The notes: a model not told the origin generated them from the sequence alone. 64,000 nt of DNA from Buttiauxella selenatireducens (GCF_031432975.1 NZ_CP133838.1:620001-684000), one strand, 5' to 3'. Counted from the stretch's first letter, positions 48,358 through 58,292 are shown. Program-made: numbers and translations.

Positions 48358-49287
48358 ATGGTTAAAGTATACGCCCCGGCTTCCAGTGCCAATATGAGTG
48401 TCGGGTTTGATGTGCTGGGTGCGGCAGTTTCGCCGATTGATGGCTCGCTGCTTGGGGATTATGTGACTGTTGAAGCGGCAGACACATTTAGTTTGAACAA
48501 CATTGGGCGCTTTGCCAGCAAATTACCCGATGAACCGCGCGAGAACATTGTGTATCAGTGCTGGGAGCGTTTCTGTCAGGAGCTTGGCAAAAACATCCCG
48601 GTAAAGATGACGCTGGAAAAAAGTATGCCGATTGGCTCAGGTCTGGGGTCGAGCGCATGTTCTGTGGTCGCGGGTTTAATGGCGATGAATGAATACTGCG
48701 GCAAGCCGCTAAGCGATACCCGATTGCTCAGCCTGATGGGCGAGCTGGAAGGGCGCATTTCGGGCAGCGTTCATTATGATAACGTTGCCCCATGTTTCCT
48801 GGGCGGCATGCAATTGATGATTGAAGAAAATGGCATCATCAGCCAGTCTGTTCCGGGTTTTGATGAATGGCTGTGGGTGCTGGCGTATCCGGGGATTAAA
48901 GTTTCTACCGCTGAAGCGCGCGCCATTCTTCCTGCGCAGTATCGCCGCCAGGATTGCATTAGCCATGGCCGCCATCTGGCAGGCTTTATTCACGCCTGTC
49001 ACACCCGCCAGCCGCAGCTCGCGGCAAAACTGATGCGTGATGTTATTGCCGAGCCGTACCGCGCAAAACTGCTGCCGCGCTTTAACGAGGCACGACAGGC
49101 CGCTGCGGATATTGGTGCTCTGGCGAGTGGTATTTCGGGCTCCGGCCCAACTCTGTTTGCGTTGTGCGATAACACGGATACCGCACAACGTGTGGCTGAC
49201 TGGCTCAGCCAACATTATTTGCAGAACCAGGAAGGTTTTGTACATATTTGCCGTCTGGACACGGCGGGCGCACGAGTTCTGGGATAA
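48358..49287 (+). CDS. thrB: ThrB, homoserine kinase
   Basis: 309 residues (E. coli 310). A GHMP kinase that phosphorylates homoserine. The ATP loop [16 protein letters not shown] (about residues 90-105) and the C-terminal [13 protein letters not shown] (about 260-272) are intact. It begins one base after the thrA stop, ensuring translational coupling, and ends 3 bp before thrC. Confidence 0.98.
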   Translation: MVKVYAPASSANMSVGFDVLGAAVSPIDGSLLGDYVTVEAADTFSLNNIGRFASKLPDEPRENIVYQCWERFCQELGKNIPVKMTLEKSMPIGSGLGSSACSVVAGLMAMNEYCGKPLSDTRLLSLMGELEGRISGSVHYDNVAPCFLGGMQLMIEENGIISQSVPGFDEWLWVLAYPGIKVSTAEARAILPAQYRRQDCISHGRHLAGFIHACHTRQPQLAAKLMRDVIAEPYRAKLLPRFNEARQAAADIGALASGISGSGPTLFALCDNTDTAQRVADWLSQHYLQNQEGFVHICRLDTAGARVLG

Positions 49288-49290
49288 CGC

Positions 49291-50577
49291 ATGAAACTGT
49301 ATAACCTTAAAGATCATAACGAGCAGGTCAATTTTTCCCAGGCAATCGTGCAGGGGTTGGGTAAACAGCAAGGGCTGTTTTTTCCACACGATTTACCGGA
49401 ATTTGAACTGACCGCAATCGACGAAATGTTGAAGATGGATTTTGTCACCCGCAGCAGCAAAATTCTGTCTGCTTTTATTGGTGATGAAATTCCGCAAGAC
49501 ATTCTTGAAGAACGTGTTCGTGCCGCTTTTGCTTTCCCGGCTCCGGTGAAAAGCGTTGAACCTGATGTTGGCTGTCTTGAACTGTTCCACGGCCCGACTC
49601 TGGCATTCAAAGATTTTGGCGGGCGCTTTATGGCGCAAATGCTGACGCATATCAGCGGCGACAAACCGGTCACCATTCTGACGGCGACCTCTGGCGACAC
49701 CGGTGCGGCGGTGGCTCATGCGTTTTATGGTCTGAAAAATGTGCGCGTGGTGATTTTGTACCCGCGTGGCAAAATCAGCCCATTGCAGGAAAAACTGTTC
49801 TGTACGCTGGGTGGAAACATCGAAACCGTGGCTATCGATGGTGATTTCGATGCCTGTCAGGCGCTGGTGAAACAAGCATTTGATGATGAAGAACTGAAGG
49901 TGGCATTGGGTTTAAACTCGGCTAACTCCATTAACATCAGTCGTTTATTGGCACAAATTTGCTATTACTTTGAAGCGGTTTCACAACTACCTCAAGAAGC
50001 GCGCAATCAACTGGTGGTTTCCGTACCAAGCGGCAACTTTGGTGATTTAACGGCTGGCCTGCTGGCGAAATCACTCGGTTTGCCAATCAAACGTTTTATC
50101 GCGGCGACTAACGCGAACGATACCGTTCCACGTTTCTTAACCAGCGGCGAATGGGCACCGAAAACCACGGTGGCGACGCTCTCTAACGCGATGGATGTCA
50201 GCCAGCCAAATAACTGGCCGCGTGTGGAAGAGCTGTTCCGCCGTAAGATTTGGCGTTTGTCCGATCTGGGTTATGCGACCGTGACCGACGAAACCACTAA
50301 AGCCACCATGAAAGAGCTGAAAGCCGTGGGCTACGTTTCAGAACCGCACGCGGCGATTGCTTATCGTGCGCTGCGTGATCAGCTCCAACCGGGTGAATAC
50401 GGCTTGTTCCTCGGGACTGCGCATCCGGCGAAGTTCAAAGAAAGCGTGGAAGAGATCCTCGGTGAAGCACTGCCGCTGCCAGCTGAGCTTGCCGAGCGAG
50501 CTGATTTACCGCTGCTTTCCCATAATCTGCCAGCGGATTTTGCCGCGCTGCGCAAATTGATGATGAGCAAAGCGTAA
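49291..50577 (+). CDS. thrC: ThrC, threonine synthase
   Basis: 428 residues, as in E. coli. PLP enzyme converting O-phosphohomoserine to threonine. The PLP lysine is in GPTLAFKDFGGRF (Lys107), followed by TATSGDTGAAVAHAF and the phosphate-binding VPSGNFGDLTAG (about 249-260). It is the last gene of thrLABC, followed by a strong terminator. Confidence 0.99.
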   Translation: MKLYNLKDHNEQVNFSQAIVQGLGKQQGLFFPHDLPEFELTAIDEMLKMDFVTRSSKILSAFIGDEIPQDILEERVRAAFAFPAPVKSVEPDVGCLELFHGPTLAFKDFGGRFMAQMLTHISGDKPVTILTATSGDTGAAVAHAFYGLKNVRVVILYPRGKISPLQEKLFCTLGGNIETVAIDGDFDACQALVKQAFDDEELKVALGLNSANSINISRLLAQICYYFEAVSQLPQEARNQLVVSVPSGNFGDLTAGLLAKSLGLPIKRFIAATNANDTVPRFLTSGEWAPKTTVATLSNAMDVSQPNNWPRVEELFRRKIWRLSDLGYATVTDETTKATMKELKAVGYVSEPHAAIAYRALRDQLQPGEYGLFLGTAHPAKFKESVEEILGEALPLPAELAERADLPLLSHNLPADFAALRKLMMSKA

Positions 50578-50601
50578 TTTTATAAAATTGCTCCACTGAA
50601 T

Positions 50602-50635
50602 AATGCCGCTCGCTTAACCGCGAGCGGCATTTTAT
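50602..50635. terminator. Terminator between thrC and the phytase gene
   Basis: Stem ATGCCGCTCGC (50603-50613) and GCGAGCGGCAT (50620-50630), TTAACC loop, followed by TTTATTGTT. It serves convergent transcripts. Confidence 0.93.
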
Positions 50636-50640
50636 TGTTA

Positions 50641-51975
50641 TTACAGCTGACACCCTGGTTCCACACTTTGGTTAACCACGCGCGTGAAGGTCGTTAATGG
50701 GCAATATCCTTCAGCCGTCTGGTCGCTACAGCTTGGTATTTTTAGCTGCACACTTCCCGCAGGTTCCTTGAGACTAAGTGGAGTTTGAGCGCGTAGCTGC
50801 TCGAGCGTCTGATACACCATACTCACGCTAACATATTGTTTCCCTGACTTATCAGCCAAACGCTCAAAGACCAGAGCACCGCCTGGTGGGGTGTTATCTG
50901 GCTGCCCTGGCAGTATCCAGCTTATGTTTAGCATGCCTGAAATATTGGCGATATTGGTATCGTGCCCGGCAATAAACAGGATCTTATTATCCGGTGAGCT
51001 GCCAGGCAGTTTGCTTGCGGCATGCGGGTCCAGCGCATTGCTGATGGCCTGCAATAAAGGCGTTCCATTATGCCTGGCGATATAAGGCGTGCGCGCCATC
51101 AAATCAAACTGAGCGTTATGCAGTTTTAGTAACGAAGTCCATTCTTGTTCTGAATGAATATTTCCCCACGCCGCTTGCGGCATCCCTTGTGCATACTCCA
51201 GCAGGAAAATTTCAGCCAGCGTAGATGAAAGGCCAACGGCACCGTCGAGGGCAACTTTGTTGCCATTATCGTTTATCGACAGTTTGCTCGGCATGGATTG
51301 CCCTAAATCGCAGCTTTTATCCGCGCTATGCTTCTGGCACCAGGGCGATTTCGAAAAGTTGAGCGCCGTATTCATCAAGGCCAGAGAAGGAAGATAGTGC
51401 TGGTTCAGGTTATCAACAGGTGTTTTGGCTTGTTTTTCAACGGACTGTTGGATTTTTGCTTTCTCCATTGAACAAGTGCCCGCTTTCACCGGGTGGAACA
51501 AAGGATCGGCCTTGTCGAGATCCTGCTGGTGGTGAATAGTCAAACCACATTGCGGGGCAAGCCCTGCGAGGAAAGCTTCACCCGTTTTAAGCGTGCGCTG
51601 ATCGACATCTGCCCAGACATAAACCGAGTTTGGGGCAGGGCAATTGTCCTGCGATAAAATCCCCTGCTGTTGAAATTTCTCGCGATAAAATTCACCCATC
51701 AGGCTAATCAGATGTTCGCCGCGGGGCGTGATGTCACCCAGTTTTACCGGCCATTCGGGCCAGGCATCAGGCGTTACGTCACGGATGGTTTGCGTCATTT
51801 TAGTGGGCGCACGCACGCCGTGGCGGCTGAGTATCACCACTTTTTCAACCTGGTACCCTGAAGCGGGAGTTTCGTTGGCATACGCCGTTGAACCTAATGA
51901 AAATGTGGCGCTAAGCGCGACGAGTATTCCACGACGAAGCATGAGTTTTTGGCGTTCAAAAGCAGAGATTGTCAT
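50641..51975 (-). CDS. Histidine acid phosphatase, AppA-type 6-phytase
   Basis: 444 residues from the ATG at 51975 with AGAGG upstream. A signal peptide ends at STAYA-NETPASG (33/34), so it is periplasmic. The catalytic loop ILSRHGVRAPTKMTQ places the nucleophile at His52; the proton donor lies in LFIAGHDTNIANISG. DVTPDAWPEWPVKLG is typical of AppA phytases. Eight cysteines in the mature chain would form four disulfides. It should release phosphate from phytate and other organic phosphates at acid pH. The sequence is strikingly close to the known Buttiauxella phytase as I recall it. E. coli appA is at another locus, so this placement is genus-specific. Confidence 0.95.
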   Translation of the reverse strand: MTISAFERQKLMLRRGILVALSATFSLGSTAYANETPASGYQVEKVVILSRHGVRAPTKMTQTIRDVTPDAWPEWPVKLGDITPRGEHLISLMGEFYREKFQQQGILSQDNCPAPNSVYVWADVDQRTLKTGEAFLAGLAPQCGLTIHHQQDLDKADPLFHPVKAGTCSMEKAKIQQSVEKQAKTPVDNLNQHYLPSLALMNTALNFSKSPWCQKHSADKSCDLGQSMPSKLSINDNGNKVALDGAVGLSSTLAEIFLLEYAQGMPQAAWGNIHSEQEWTSLLKLHNAQFDLMARTPYIARHNGTPLLQAISNALDPHAASKLPGSSPDNKILFIAGHDTNIANISGMLNISWILPGQPDNTPPGGALVFERLADKSGKQYVSVSMVYQTLEQLRAQTPLSLKEPAGSVQLKIPSCSDQTAEGYCPLTTFTRVVNQSVEPGCQL

Positions 51976-52091
51976 TTGCAGCCTCTTTATTTTTGGAGTG
52001 CTAAAGCGGGATCTTGAGTCCGCCAAATATACTCCAGAAGCAAAGGGGTAACGTCGAGTTCGTCTCGTTGTTGCTGTTTAGTGTGCAAAAG

Positions 52092-52118
52092 AAAAATCCA
52101 CGCGGGTGCGTGGATTTT
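52092..52118 (-). terminator. Terminator after the gap-type gene
   Basis: Stem AAAATCCACGC (52093-52103) and GCGTGGATTTT (52108-52118), GGGT loop. On the minus strand it is followed by TTTTTCTTTTG, a strong intrinsic terminator for the GAPDH gene. Confidence 0.9.
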
Positions 52119-52149
52119 AAAAGATGGGGATTAGGCGCTGAAGAGGACG

Positions 52150-53160
52150 TTAAAGCCCACGTTTCGCCATCATTTCCGCCAGATCGACCAGGCGATTAGA
52201 GAAGCCCCATTCGTTATCGTACCAGGCCAAAATCTTGACCAGATTGCCTCCAATCACCAGCGTTGAAAGCCCGTCGATGATAGAAGATCGCGGATCGCCC
52301 TGGTAATCACTCGATACCAGCGGTTCATCGCTGTAGCCCAAAATTCCTTTTAGCGGGCCGTTTGTTGCGGCGTTCTTGAACGCGGCATTCACTTCTTCGG
52401 CGGTGACCGGGCGTTTTAAGGTCACGGTTAAATCAACAATAGAAACCACCGGTACAGGCACGCGTAATGAGTAACCCGTCAGGCGTCCGTCCAGTTCAGG
52501 GATCACTTTGCCTAACGCTTTCGCCGCACCGCTGGAATAAGGGACGATGGAAAGAGCGGCGGCTCGCGCACCACGCAGGTCTTTTTCTGGCTGATCGTGC
52601 AGTGCTTGGCTGTTGGTGTAAGCGTGAGTGGTATTCATCAGGCCGTGTTCAATACCAAACTGCTGATGCAAAACCTGTGCGGCAGGAGCAAGGCCGTTGG
52701 TGGTACAGCTCCCGTTGCTCACGACGAAATGGCGTTCGGGATCGTACTGCTGATGGTTAACCCCCATCACTATCGTCAGGTCGTCATCTTTACCCGGTGC
52801 TGAAATGATGACGCGTTTGGCTCCACCGCTATTGATGTGTACAGCAGCCTGTTCGCGGCTGGTAAAGAAACCAGTCGCCTCGATAACAATATCGACACCT
52901 GCCTCACGCCACGGGATCTTTGCCGGATCTCTTTCGCTGAATACCCGAATAAGTTTGCTGTCTACCTGCAATTGCCCGTCGGCCGCCTCAACCGGAACCG
53001 GCAAGGTGCCCATCAATGAATCGTATTTCAGCAGGTGAGCGAGGGTTTTACTGTCTGTGAGATCGTTGATTGCCACAATCTGAACGTCAGCGTTACCCAG
53101 CGCTGCGCGTAATACACTACGACCAATTCTGCCGAAACCATTAATACCGACCTTAACCAT
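52150..53160 (-). CDS. Type I glyceraldehyde-3-phosphate dehydrogenase, accessory copy
   Basis: 336 residues from the ATG at 53160 (MVKVGINGFGRIGRSVLRAA); 22 upstream codons lack homology. The Rossmann domain has INDLTD (about 31-36), the NAD-type acidic residue after the second strand. The catalytic cysteine is Cys152 in SNGSCTTNGLAP. The usual second cysteine four residues on is glycine here (Gly156), and Ala before Ser is Gly. C-terminal WYDNEWGFSNR is intact. It is clearly not the main gapA locus, which is elsewhere in enterobacteria. It may oxidise glyceraldehyde-3-phosphate or a related sugar phosphate. It lies 78 bp downstream of a GlxA-type regulator on the same strand. Confidence 0.92.
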   Translation of the reverse strand: MVKVGINGFGRIGRSVLRAALGNADVQIVAINDLTDSKTLAHLLKYDSLMGTLPVPVEAADGQLQVDSKLIRVFSERDPAKIPWREAGVDIVIEATGFFTSREQAAVHINSGGAKRVIISAPGKDDDLTIVMGVNHQQYDPERHFVVSNGSCTTNGLAPAAQVLHQQFGIEHGLMNTTHAYTNSQALHDQPEKDLRGARAAALSIVPYSSGAAKALGKVIPELDGRLTGYSLRVPVPVVSIVDLTVTLKRPVTAEEVNAAFKNAATNGPLKGILGYSDEPLVSSDYQGDPRSSIIDGLSTLVIGGNLVKILAWYDNEWGFSNRLVDLAEMMAKRGL

Positions 53161-53238
53161 GATTGACTCCCTCAGTGAAATGTCTGAAGTCACTGTAGGC
53201 TTCCGGTTAAATGGCGTAAACGACAAAAAAGGATCAAT

Positions 53239-54219
53239 TCACGCCATTTTACGGCAGTGAAAGCGTTCGCGGTATTCGCCTGGAGTGAGATGAAGCTGGC
53301 GCTCAAAGGCGCGGCGCAGGGTGATGGTGTTGCCAAATCCGGCTTTGCTCGCAATTTGATCGAGCGTTTCTTTAGTTTGCTCAAGGCGATGCCGGGCGGC
53401 GGCAAGGCGAGCTTCTTCAACGTAGCGGGCTGGGGTAACACCCGTTTCTTTGGTGAAAACACGAGTGAAGTTTCGGGGGCTCATCGCTACCCGCTCAGCC
53501 AGTTTCTCAACTGACAAATCGGCGGAGAGATTCTCAAGTAGCCAGTTTTGCAATTGGCCTATCGGAGTGGAGGCGTCGCTTTGCTGGAGATGATAACGAC
53601 TGAATTGCAATTGTCCGCCTGGACGACGAAGGAACATCACCAGATCCTGTGCTACGTCGCGAGCAAGCGTAAAGCCATAATCTTCTTCGATAAGCGCGAG
53701 GGTCAGATCAAAGCCTGAGCTTACGCCGCCGGAAGTCCAGATGGGCCCATCCTGAAGATAGAGCGGGCCACTTTCGACTTTGACGAGTGGCCAGGTGGAT
53801 TGCATGGTTTCGAGCAATCGCCAGTGGGTTGTTGCACGGCGACCGTTAAGGAGTGCTGCCTGCGCCAGAAGCAGCGCTCCGCCGCAGATGGAAACAATGC
53901 GCTGGGCGTGAGGTGCTGCAAGCTTTAGCCAGTCGACTACCGCCGTACCTTCCTGCTCATTTAATCCTCGTCCCGTGATCATAATGGTGTCTCGGGGTTC
54001 ATAAGGATCCAGTTCGTGCAGGCGATGGTCGGCCAACAAATTGAGTCCTGACTGACCGTGGATAACCTGGTGAACCTGAGTGGTCGCCAGGCTTATCTGA
54101 TAGCGAGGTTCACACAGACCTTCCGTCTGTAAGCGGTTGGCCTGCATCAGGATATCGGCAATCCCAGCGGATTCGAACAGCATTCCGCCGTCCGGGACAA
54201 TAATTAAAAATGTTTTCAT
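53239..54219 (-). CDS. GlxA-type AraC regulator with DJ-1/PfpI domain
   Basis: 326 residues. The N-terminal half (about 1-170) is a DJ-1/PfpI-like amidotransferase fold: FLIIVPDGGMLFESAGIADI, ITGRGLNE and the nucleophile-elbow SICGGALLLAQA with a cysteine, then WTSGGVSSGFDL. The C-terminal half is an AraC HTH pair: LSVEKLAERVAMSPRNFTRVF and TLDQIASKAGFGNTITLRRAF. Homologues (FtrA, GbdR, CdhR, ArgR) respond to small metabolites. It precedes the GAPDH gene in the same direction and may control it. An inverted repeat lies in its own promoter. Confidence 0.9.
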   Translation of the reverse strand: MKTFLIIVPDGGMLFESAGIADILMQANRLQTEGLCEPRYQISLATTQVHQVIHGQSGLNLLADHRLHELDPYEPRDTIMITGRGLNEQEGTAVVDWLKLAAPHAQRIVSICGGALLLAQAALLNGRRATTHWRLLETMQSTWPLVKVESGPLYLQDGPIWTSGGVSSGFDLTLALIEEDYGFTLARDVAQDLVMFLRRPGGQLQFSRYHLQQSDASTPIGQLQNWLLENLSADLSVEKLAERVAMSPRNFTRVFTKETGVTPARYVEEARLAAARHRLEQTKETLDQIASKAGFGNTITLRRAFERQLHLTPGEYRERFHCRKMA

Positions 54220-54237
54220 GTCCTAAAAAGTACCCTT

Positions 54238-54254
54238 TTGACAAAATAAGTCAA
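54238..54254. promoter_or_regulatory. Inverted repeat in the promoter of the GlxA-type gene
   Basis: TTGACAAAATAAGTCAA has 5-bp arms around AAAATAA. It is nested in CCCTTTT (54233-54239) and AAAAGGG (54261-54267). On the minus strand TTGACT and TACTTT with 16-bp spacing form a possible promoter across it. Autoregulation is plausible. The remaining bases to yaaX (54268-54455) are AT-rich without an obvious site. Confidence 0.45.
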
Positions 54255-54455
54255 TATGGGAAAAGGGCAGCCAGGCCTTTCACTGTGGGCTGAATCATGG
54301 AGAAATTGTGCAATAAAAAAGGAGGGAAAAAGGAGGAATTCCCATTAAATGCGCGAGCTTACAGATTAGGATTGCGGAGAATAACAACACTGACTTATTC
54401 GGCATATGCTTACCTTAACAACCCATAGCGGTGTGAATGTTGTAAGGAGTGACTT

Positions 54456-54758
54456 ATGTTGAAATCAATTCTGTTGGCTTTATCGATTCTGGTGGTGACT
54501 CCGCTGGCTGTGCAGGCATCTGAAATTACACTTATTCCGGCAGTGAAACTGCAAATTGGCGATCAGGACCGTGGGGGTAACTACTGGGACGGTGGCCACT
54601 GGCGAGACCGTGGCTGGTGGAACGATCACTATGAGTGGCGTGATAACAGATGGCATCCGCATGACCATCACTATGACAATGACCACCATGACAAGGGCCA
54701 TCATGATAAAGATCATCATGATAACGGCAATCACAACGGCCACTACAAACATCACTAA
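54456..54758 (+). CDS. yaaX: YaaX, DUF2502 periplasmic His/Asp-rich protein
   Basis: 100 residues. A signal peptide [21 protein letters not shown] is followed by [20 protein letters not shown] and [20 protein letters not shown], which match E. coli YaaX. The last 35 residues are an extended run of His, Asp, Asn, Gly and Lys ([22 protein letters not shown] and similar), longer and more His/Asp-rich than the E. coli tail. It could bind divalent metal. AAGGAG lies eight bases before the ATG. Function unknown. Confidence 0.9.
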   Translation: MLKSILLALSILVVTPLAVQASEITLIPAVKLQIGDQDRGGNYWDGGHWRDRGWWNDHYEWRDNRWHPHDHHYDNDHHDKGHHDKDHHDNGNHNGHYKHH

Positions 54759-54760
54759 TT

Positions 54761-54792
54761 AAAACGCCAGCATAGCGCTGGCGTTTTGTTTT
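54761..54792. terminator. Bidirectional terminator between yaaX and yaaA
   Basis: Stem AAAACGCCAGC (54761-54771) and GCTGGCGTTTT (54777-54787) with ATAGC loop, followed by GTTTT. It adjoins the stop codons of both convergent genes. Confidence 0.92.
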
Positions 54793-55564
54793 ACTGTTCG
54801 TGACGCTTAAACACTAACTCATTTTTACCCGACGCGGCTTCATCAAAGAAGTATCCGTCGGTATTAAAACCGGTCAGTTGTTCAGGTTTGGTGAGTCGAT
54901 TTTCGATGATATAGCGACTCATCAAACCGCGAGCTTTCTTGGCGTAGAAGCTAATCACTTTGAATTTACCGTTCTTCTCATCAAGGAATACTGGCTTGAT
55001 AATTTCTGCTTTGAGTTTTTTCGGTTTTACCGATTTGTAATACTCATCCGATGCCAGGTTAATCACGATATTATCGCCCTGAGCTGCCAGCGCCTGATTC
55101 AGCTTTTCGGTGATGGTGTCGCCCCAGAAGTGATACAGATCTTTGCCCTTCGGGTTTTCAAGCTTAATGCCCATTTCCAGACGATAGGGCTGCATCAAAT
55201 CCAGTGGGCGCAACACGCCATATAAACCGGAGAGCATGCGTAAATGCTGTTGGGCGAAATCGAAATCTGCATCGCTAAACTCTTCGGCTTGTAACCCCGT
55301 ATACACATCGCCTTTGAATGCCAGAATAGCCTGACGCGCATTTTGCGGTGTGAAATCAGGGTGCCATTCGTGAAAACGTGTTTCGTTCAGCGACGCCAGT
55401 TTATCGCTAATGTGCATCAGCGATGAAATTTGCGGTGCGCTAAGTTTGCGCGCCACCGCGATCAATTGTTGCGAATAATCCAGCAGTTCGGGCTGGGTAA
55501 AACGATCGGTAGGAAGATCGCTTTGATAATCCAATGTTTTTGCAGGTGAAATGAGAATGAGCAT
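54791..55564 (-). CDS. yaaA: YaaA, peroxide stress protein
   Basis: 257 residues (E. coli 258). DUF328 family; [15 protein letters not shown] at the start, then [20 protein letters not shown] (about 108-127) and DYYKSV-like [13 protein letters not shown] are typical. In E. coli YaaA is OxyR-induced and lowers free iron during H2O2 stress, and a DNA-binding fold has been described for it. I see no clear OxyR site here. It is downstream of yaaJ on the same strand with an 86-bp gap. Confidence 0.96.
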   Translation of the reverse strand: MLILISPAKTLDYQSDLPTDRFTQPELLDYSQQLIAVARKLSAPQISSLMHISDKLASLNETRFHEWHPDFTPQNARQAILAFKGDVYTGLQAEEFSDADFDFAQQHLRMLSGLYGVLRPLDLMQPYRLEMGIKLENPKGKDLYHFWGDTITEKLNQALAAQGDNIVINLASDEYYKSVKPKKLKAEIIKPVFLDEKNGKFKVISFYAKKARGLMSRYIIENRLTKPEQLTGFNTDGYFFDEAASGKNELVFKRHEQ

Positions 55565-55650
55565 ATCTGTTCCTTGCCGCCGCGATGTAACTCGACATAT
55601 TTTGGCTACATGGTAGCAAATTTACGGATAGTATCCGCCAATGGTTGCGA

Positions 55651-57096
55651 TTAGCGCTTGGTTTCAGGGGGCTTTGGTGTGTCCCAAATGCCCGGTGCAA
55701 GCTGGCTTTTAATTTCCGGAAAACGGTTCGGGTCAAAAACTGGCGTCACGCCGAGCCGCAGCTGGCGCAGATAATCATTACTCAGCTCGTGTGCGACTGG
55801 TGAGAGCAGCAAAATCGCCGTGAGATTGGTGACGGCCATAAATGCCATTGCCACGTCAGCCATTTGCCAGACTAACGGTAATGGCGAAAGGGTGCCAAAC
55901 ATGACCATCACCAGCGCAAGGCAGCGGAATAACACGGTGGCGAATGGGCTTTTTTGTTGCAGAAACATCAAGTTGTTTTCTGCATAGGCATAGTTAGCGA
56001 TTATTGATGTGAACGCAAACAGCATAACAATAAACGCAATGAACCCAGCTCCCCACGAGCCAACCACACTGCTCAGTGCTTGTTGAACCAGTGCGATGCC
56101 ATTCATGTTCGGGTTGGGCGTATCCAGAATCCCTGAAAAAAGGATGATTCCCGCGGTCGCAGAACAGATGATTATCGTATCGATAAACACGCCAAACATC
56201 TGTACCAACCCTTGCGAAGCGGGGTGCGGAGGCCATGCCGAAGCGGCTGCTGCCGCGTTAGGAGAGGAGCCCATTCCAGCTTCGTTAGAGAACATTCCGC
56301 GCTGGAAACCGTTGGTGATAGCCTGGCTGATGGTGAACCCCAGAGCGCCTGATGCCGCTTCTTTCCAGCCGAACGCGCTTTTGAACACCAGAGAAACGAC
56401 ATCTGGCAAACGCTCGATGTTTATCGCCATTACCACCAGGCTCATTAACACCCAGATAAGCGCCATAAACGGAACCAGCCATTGAGAGATGCGCGCAGTG
56501 CCACGCATCCCTCCCCAAATAACGCCTGCCGTTAAGACAACCAGCCCGATGCCAATCCAGGTTTTAGGGATGCCAAAAGCAATATTCACCGCGTTGGCGA
56601 TTGAGTTCGCTTGCACTGCATTAAAAATAAGCCCAAAGGCAATCATCAGGAAGATAGAAAACATCACGCCCATCCAGCGCATTCCCAGACCGCGTTCCAT
56701 ATACCAGGCTGGGCCGCCGCGGTAATTGCCTTCGTCGTCGCGAGTTTTATAAAGCTGGGCAAGGGAGCATTCAACAAAGGACGTCGCCATACCGAGCATG
56801 GCAACCACCCACATCCAGAAAATAGCGCCGGGGCCACCAAGCGTTAGGGCAAGTGCGACACCCGAAAGGTTGCCGCTACCCACGCGTGCGGCAAGGCTTG
56901 TGCAAAGCGCCTGAAATGAGGAAATTCCGGAAGGATCGGCCTCATTTTTCGACATGATGAGGCTACGTAATTTCGTCAGATAACGAAATTGTACAAAACC
57001 GCATCGCCAGGTGAACCAAAGGCCCGTCCCGACTAATAAATAGATGAGGATTGAACCCCAGAGTATTTCATTGATAAACAGAAAAAAATCTGCCAT
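55651..57096 (-). CDS. yaaJ: YaaJ, sodium:alanine/glycine symporter family
   Basis: 481 residues from the ATG at 57096 with GAGAG six bases upstream; another ATG two codons earlier is too close to it. AGCS-family transporter with about ten helices: SLAARVGSGNLSGVALAL (about 70-87), the signature GGPAWYMERGLGMRWMG (about 127-143) and NGFQRGMFSNEAGMGSSPN (key NEAGMGS, about 275). It probably takes up alanine or glycine with Na+. Same gene order as E. coli. Confidence 0.94.
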   Translation of the reverse strand: MADFFLFINEILWGSILIYLLVGTGLWFTWRCGFVQFRYLTKLRSLIMSKNEADPSGISSFQALCTSLAARVGSGNLSGVALALTLGGPGAIFWMWVVAMLGMATSFVECSLAQLYKTRDDEGNYRGGPAWYMERGLGMRWMGVMFSIFLMIAFGLIFNAVQANSIANAVNIAFGIPKTWIGIGLVVLTAGVIWGGMRGTARISQWLVPFMALIWVLMSLVVMAINIERLPDVVSLVFKSAFGWKEAASGALGFTISQAITNGFQRGMFSNEAGMGSSPNAAAAASAWPPHPASQGLVQMFGVFIDTIIICSATAGIILFSGILDTPNPNMNGIALVQQALSSVVGSWGAGFIAFIVMLFAFTSIIANYAYAENNLMFLQQKSPFATVLFRCLALVMVMFGTLSPLPLVWQMADVAMAFMAVTNLTAILLLSPVAHELSNDYLRQLRLGVTPVFDPNRFPEIKSQLAPGIWDTPKPPETKR

Positions 57097-57301
57097 TAAC
57101 ATCTCTCGTTTGCTTGAGTTACAGGCATTGTGGCCGCATATAGTCCTTTACATAGCTGGGGAATAATACACTGGATTTACCCGTTTAGCGTTCAGTTCCT
57201 ACCGATGTATCACTGCGGTTGCACCTGACTTACGTCGTGATATCATCAGGCCAGACCGGTTACATCCCCCTAACAAGTTCCACCTAACGAGAAACACTAT
57301 C

Positions 57302-58255
57302 ATGACGGATAAATTGACCTCCCTGCGTCAGCTAACCACAGTTGTTGCGGACACCGGGGATATTGCGGCAATGAAGCTGTATCAACCGCAAGATGCTACC
57401 ACCAACCCATCTCTGATTCTGAATGCTGCGCAAATTCCTGAATACCGCAAACTGATTGATGATGCGGTTAGCTGGGCGCGTGAGCAGAGCAGCTCTCATG
57501 CACAGCAAGTTGTGGATGCAACTGACAAGCTGGCGGTGAATATTGGTCTGGAAATCCTGAAACTGATCCCGGGTCGCATTTCTACTGAAGTTGATGCGCG
57601 TCTGTCCTATGACACCGATGCCAGCATCGCTAAAGCAAAACGCCTGATCAAAATGTACAACGATGCGGGTATCAGCAATGACCGTATCCTGATCAAACTG
57701 GCTTCTACCTGGCAGGGCATCCGTGCTGCTGAGCAGTTGGAAAAAGAAGGTATTAACTGCAACCTGACTCTGCTGTTCTCCTTCGCTCAGGCTCGTGCAT
57801 GTGCAGAAGCAGGCGTGTTCCTGATTTCTCCATTCGTAGGCCGTATTCTGGACTGGTACAAAGCGAATACTGATAAGAAAGAGTACGCACCGGCAGAAGA
57901 TCCAGGTGTCGTTTCTGTTTCTGAAATCTACCAGTACTACAAAGAACACGGTTACGAAACCGTTGTTATGGGCGCAAGCTTCCGTAACCTGGGTGAGATT
58001 ATCGAACTGGCTGGTTGTGACCGCCTGACCATCGCTCCTGCTCTGCTTAAAGAGCTGGCTGAAAGCGAAGGTGCGGTTGAGCGTAAACTGGCTTACACCG
58101 GTGAAGTTAAAGCACGTCCAGAGCGCATGACAGAATCCGAGTTCCTGTGGAGCCACAACCAGGATCCGATGGCTGTTGATAAACTGGCTGACGGCATCCG
58201 TAAGTTTGCTATCGACCAGGAAAAACTGGAAAAAATGATCGGCGATCTGCTGTAA
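57302..58255 (+). CDS. talB: TalB, transaldolase
   Basis: 317 residues, as in E. coli. Pentose phosphate enzyme transferring dihydroxyacetone units. Substrate-loop [14 protein letters not shown] (about 31-44), the Schiff-base lysine in [12 protein letters not shown] (Lys132) and [18 protein letters not shown] (about 154-171, containing the family signature) are intact. It is monocistronic with its own terminator. Confidence 0.98.
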   Translation: MTDKLTSLRQLTTVVADTGDIAAMKLYQPQDATTNPSLILNAAQIPEYRKLIDDAVSWAREQSSSHAQQVVDATDKLAVNIGLEILKLIPGRISTEVDARLSYDTDASIAKAKRLIKMYNDAGISNDRILIKLASTWQGIRAAEQLEKEGINCNLTLLFSFAQARACAEAGVFLISPFVGRILDWYKANTDKKEYAPAEDPGVVSVSEIYQYYKEHGYETVVMGASFRNLGEIIELAGCDRLTIAPALLKELAESEGAVERKLAYTGEVKARPERMTESEFLWSHNQDPMAVDKLADGIRKFAIDQEKLEKMIGDLL

Positions 58256-58261
58256 TCATTC

Positions 58262-58292
58262 GTGTGGCCGGAGCATTCCGGCCACGCTTTTT
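58262..58292 (+). terminator. Terminator after talB
   Basis: Stem GTGGCCGG (58264-58271) and CCGGCCAC (58278-58285) with AGCATT loop, followed by GCTTTTT. Confidence 0.93.
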
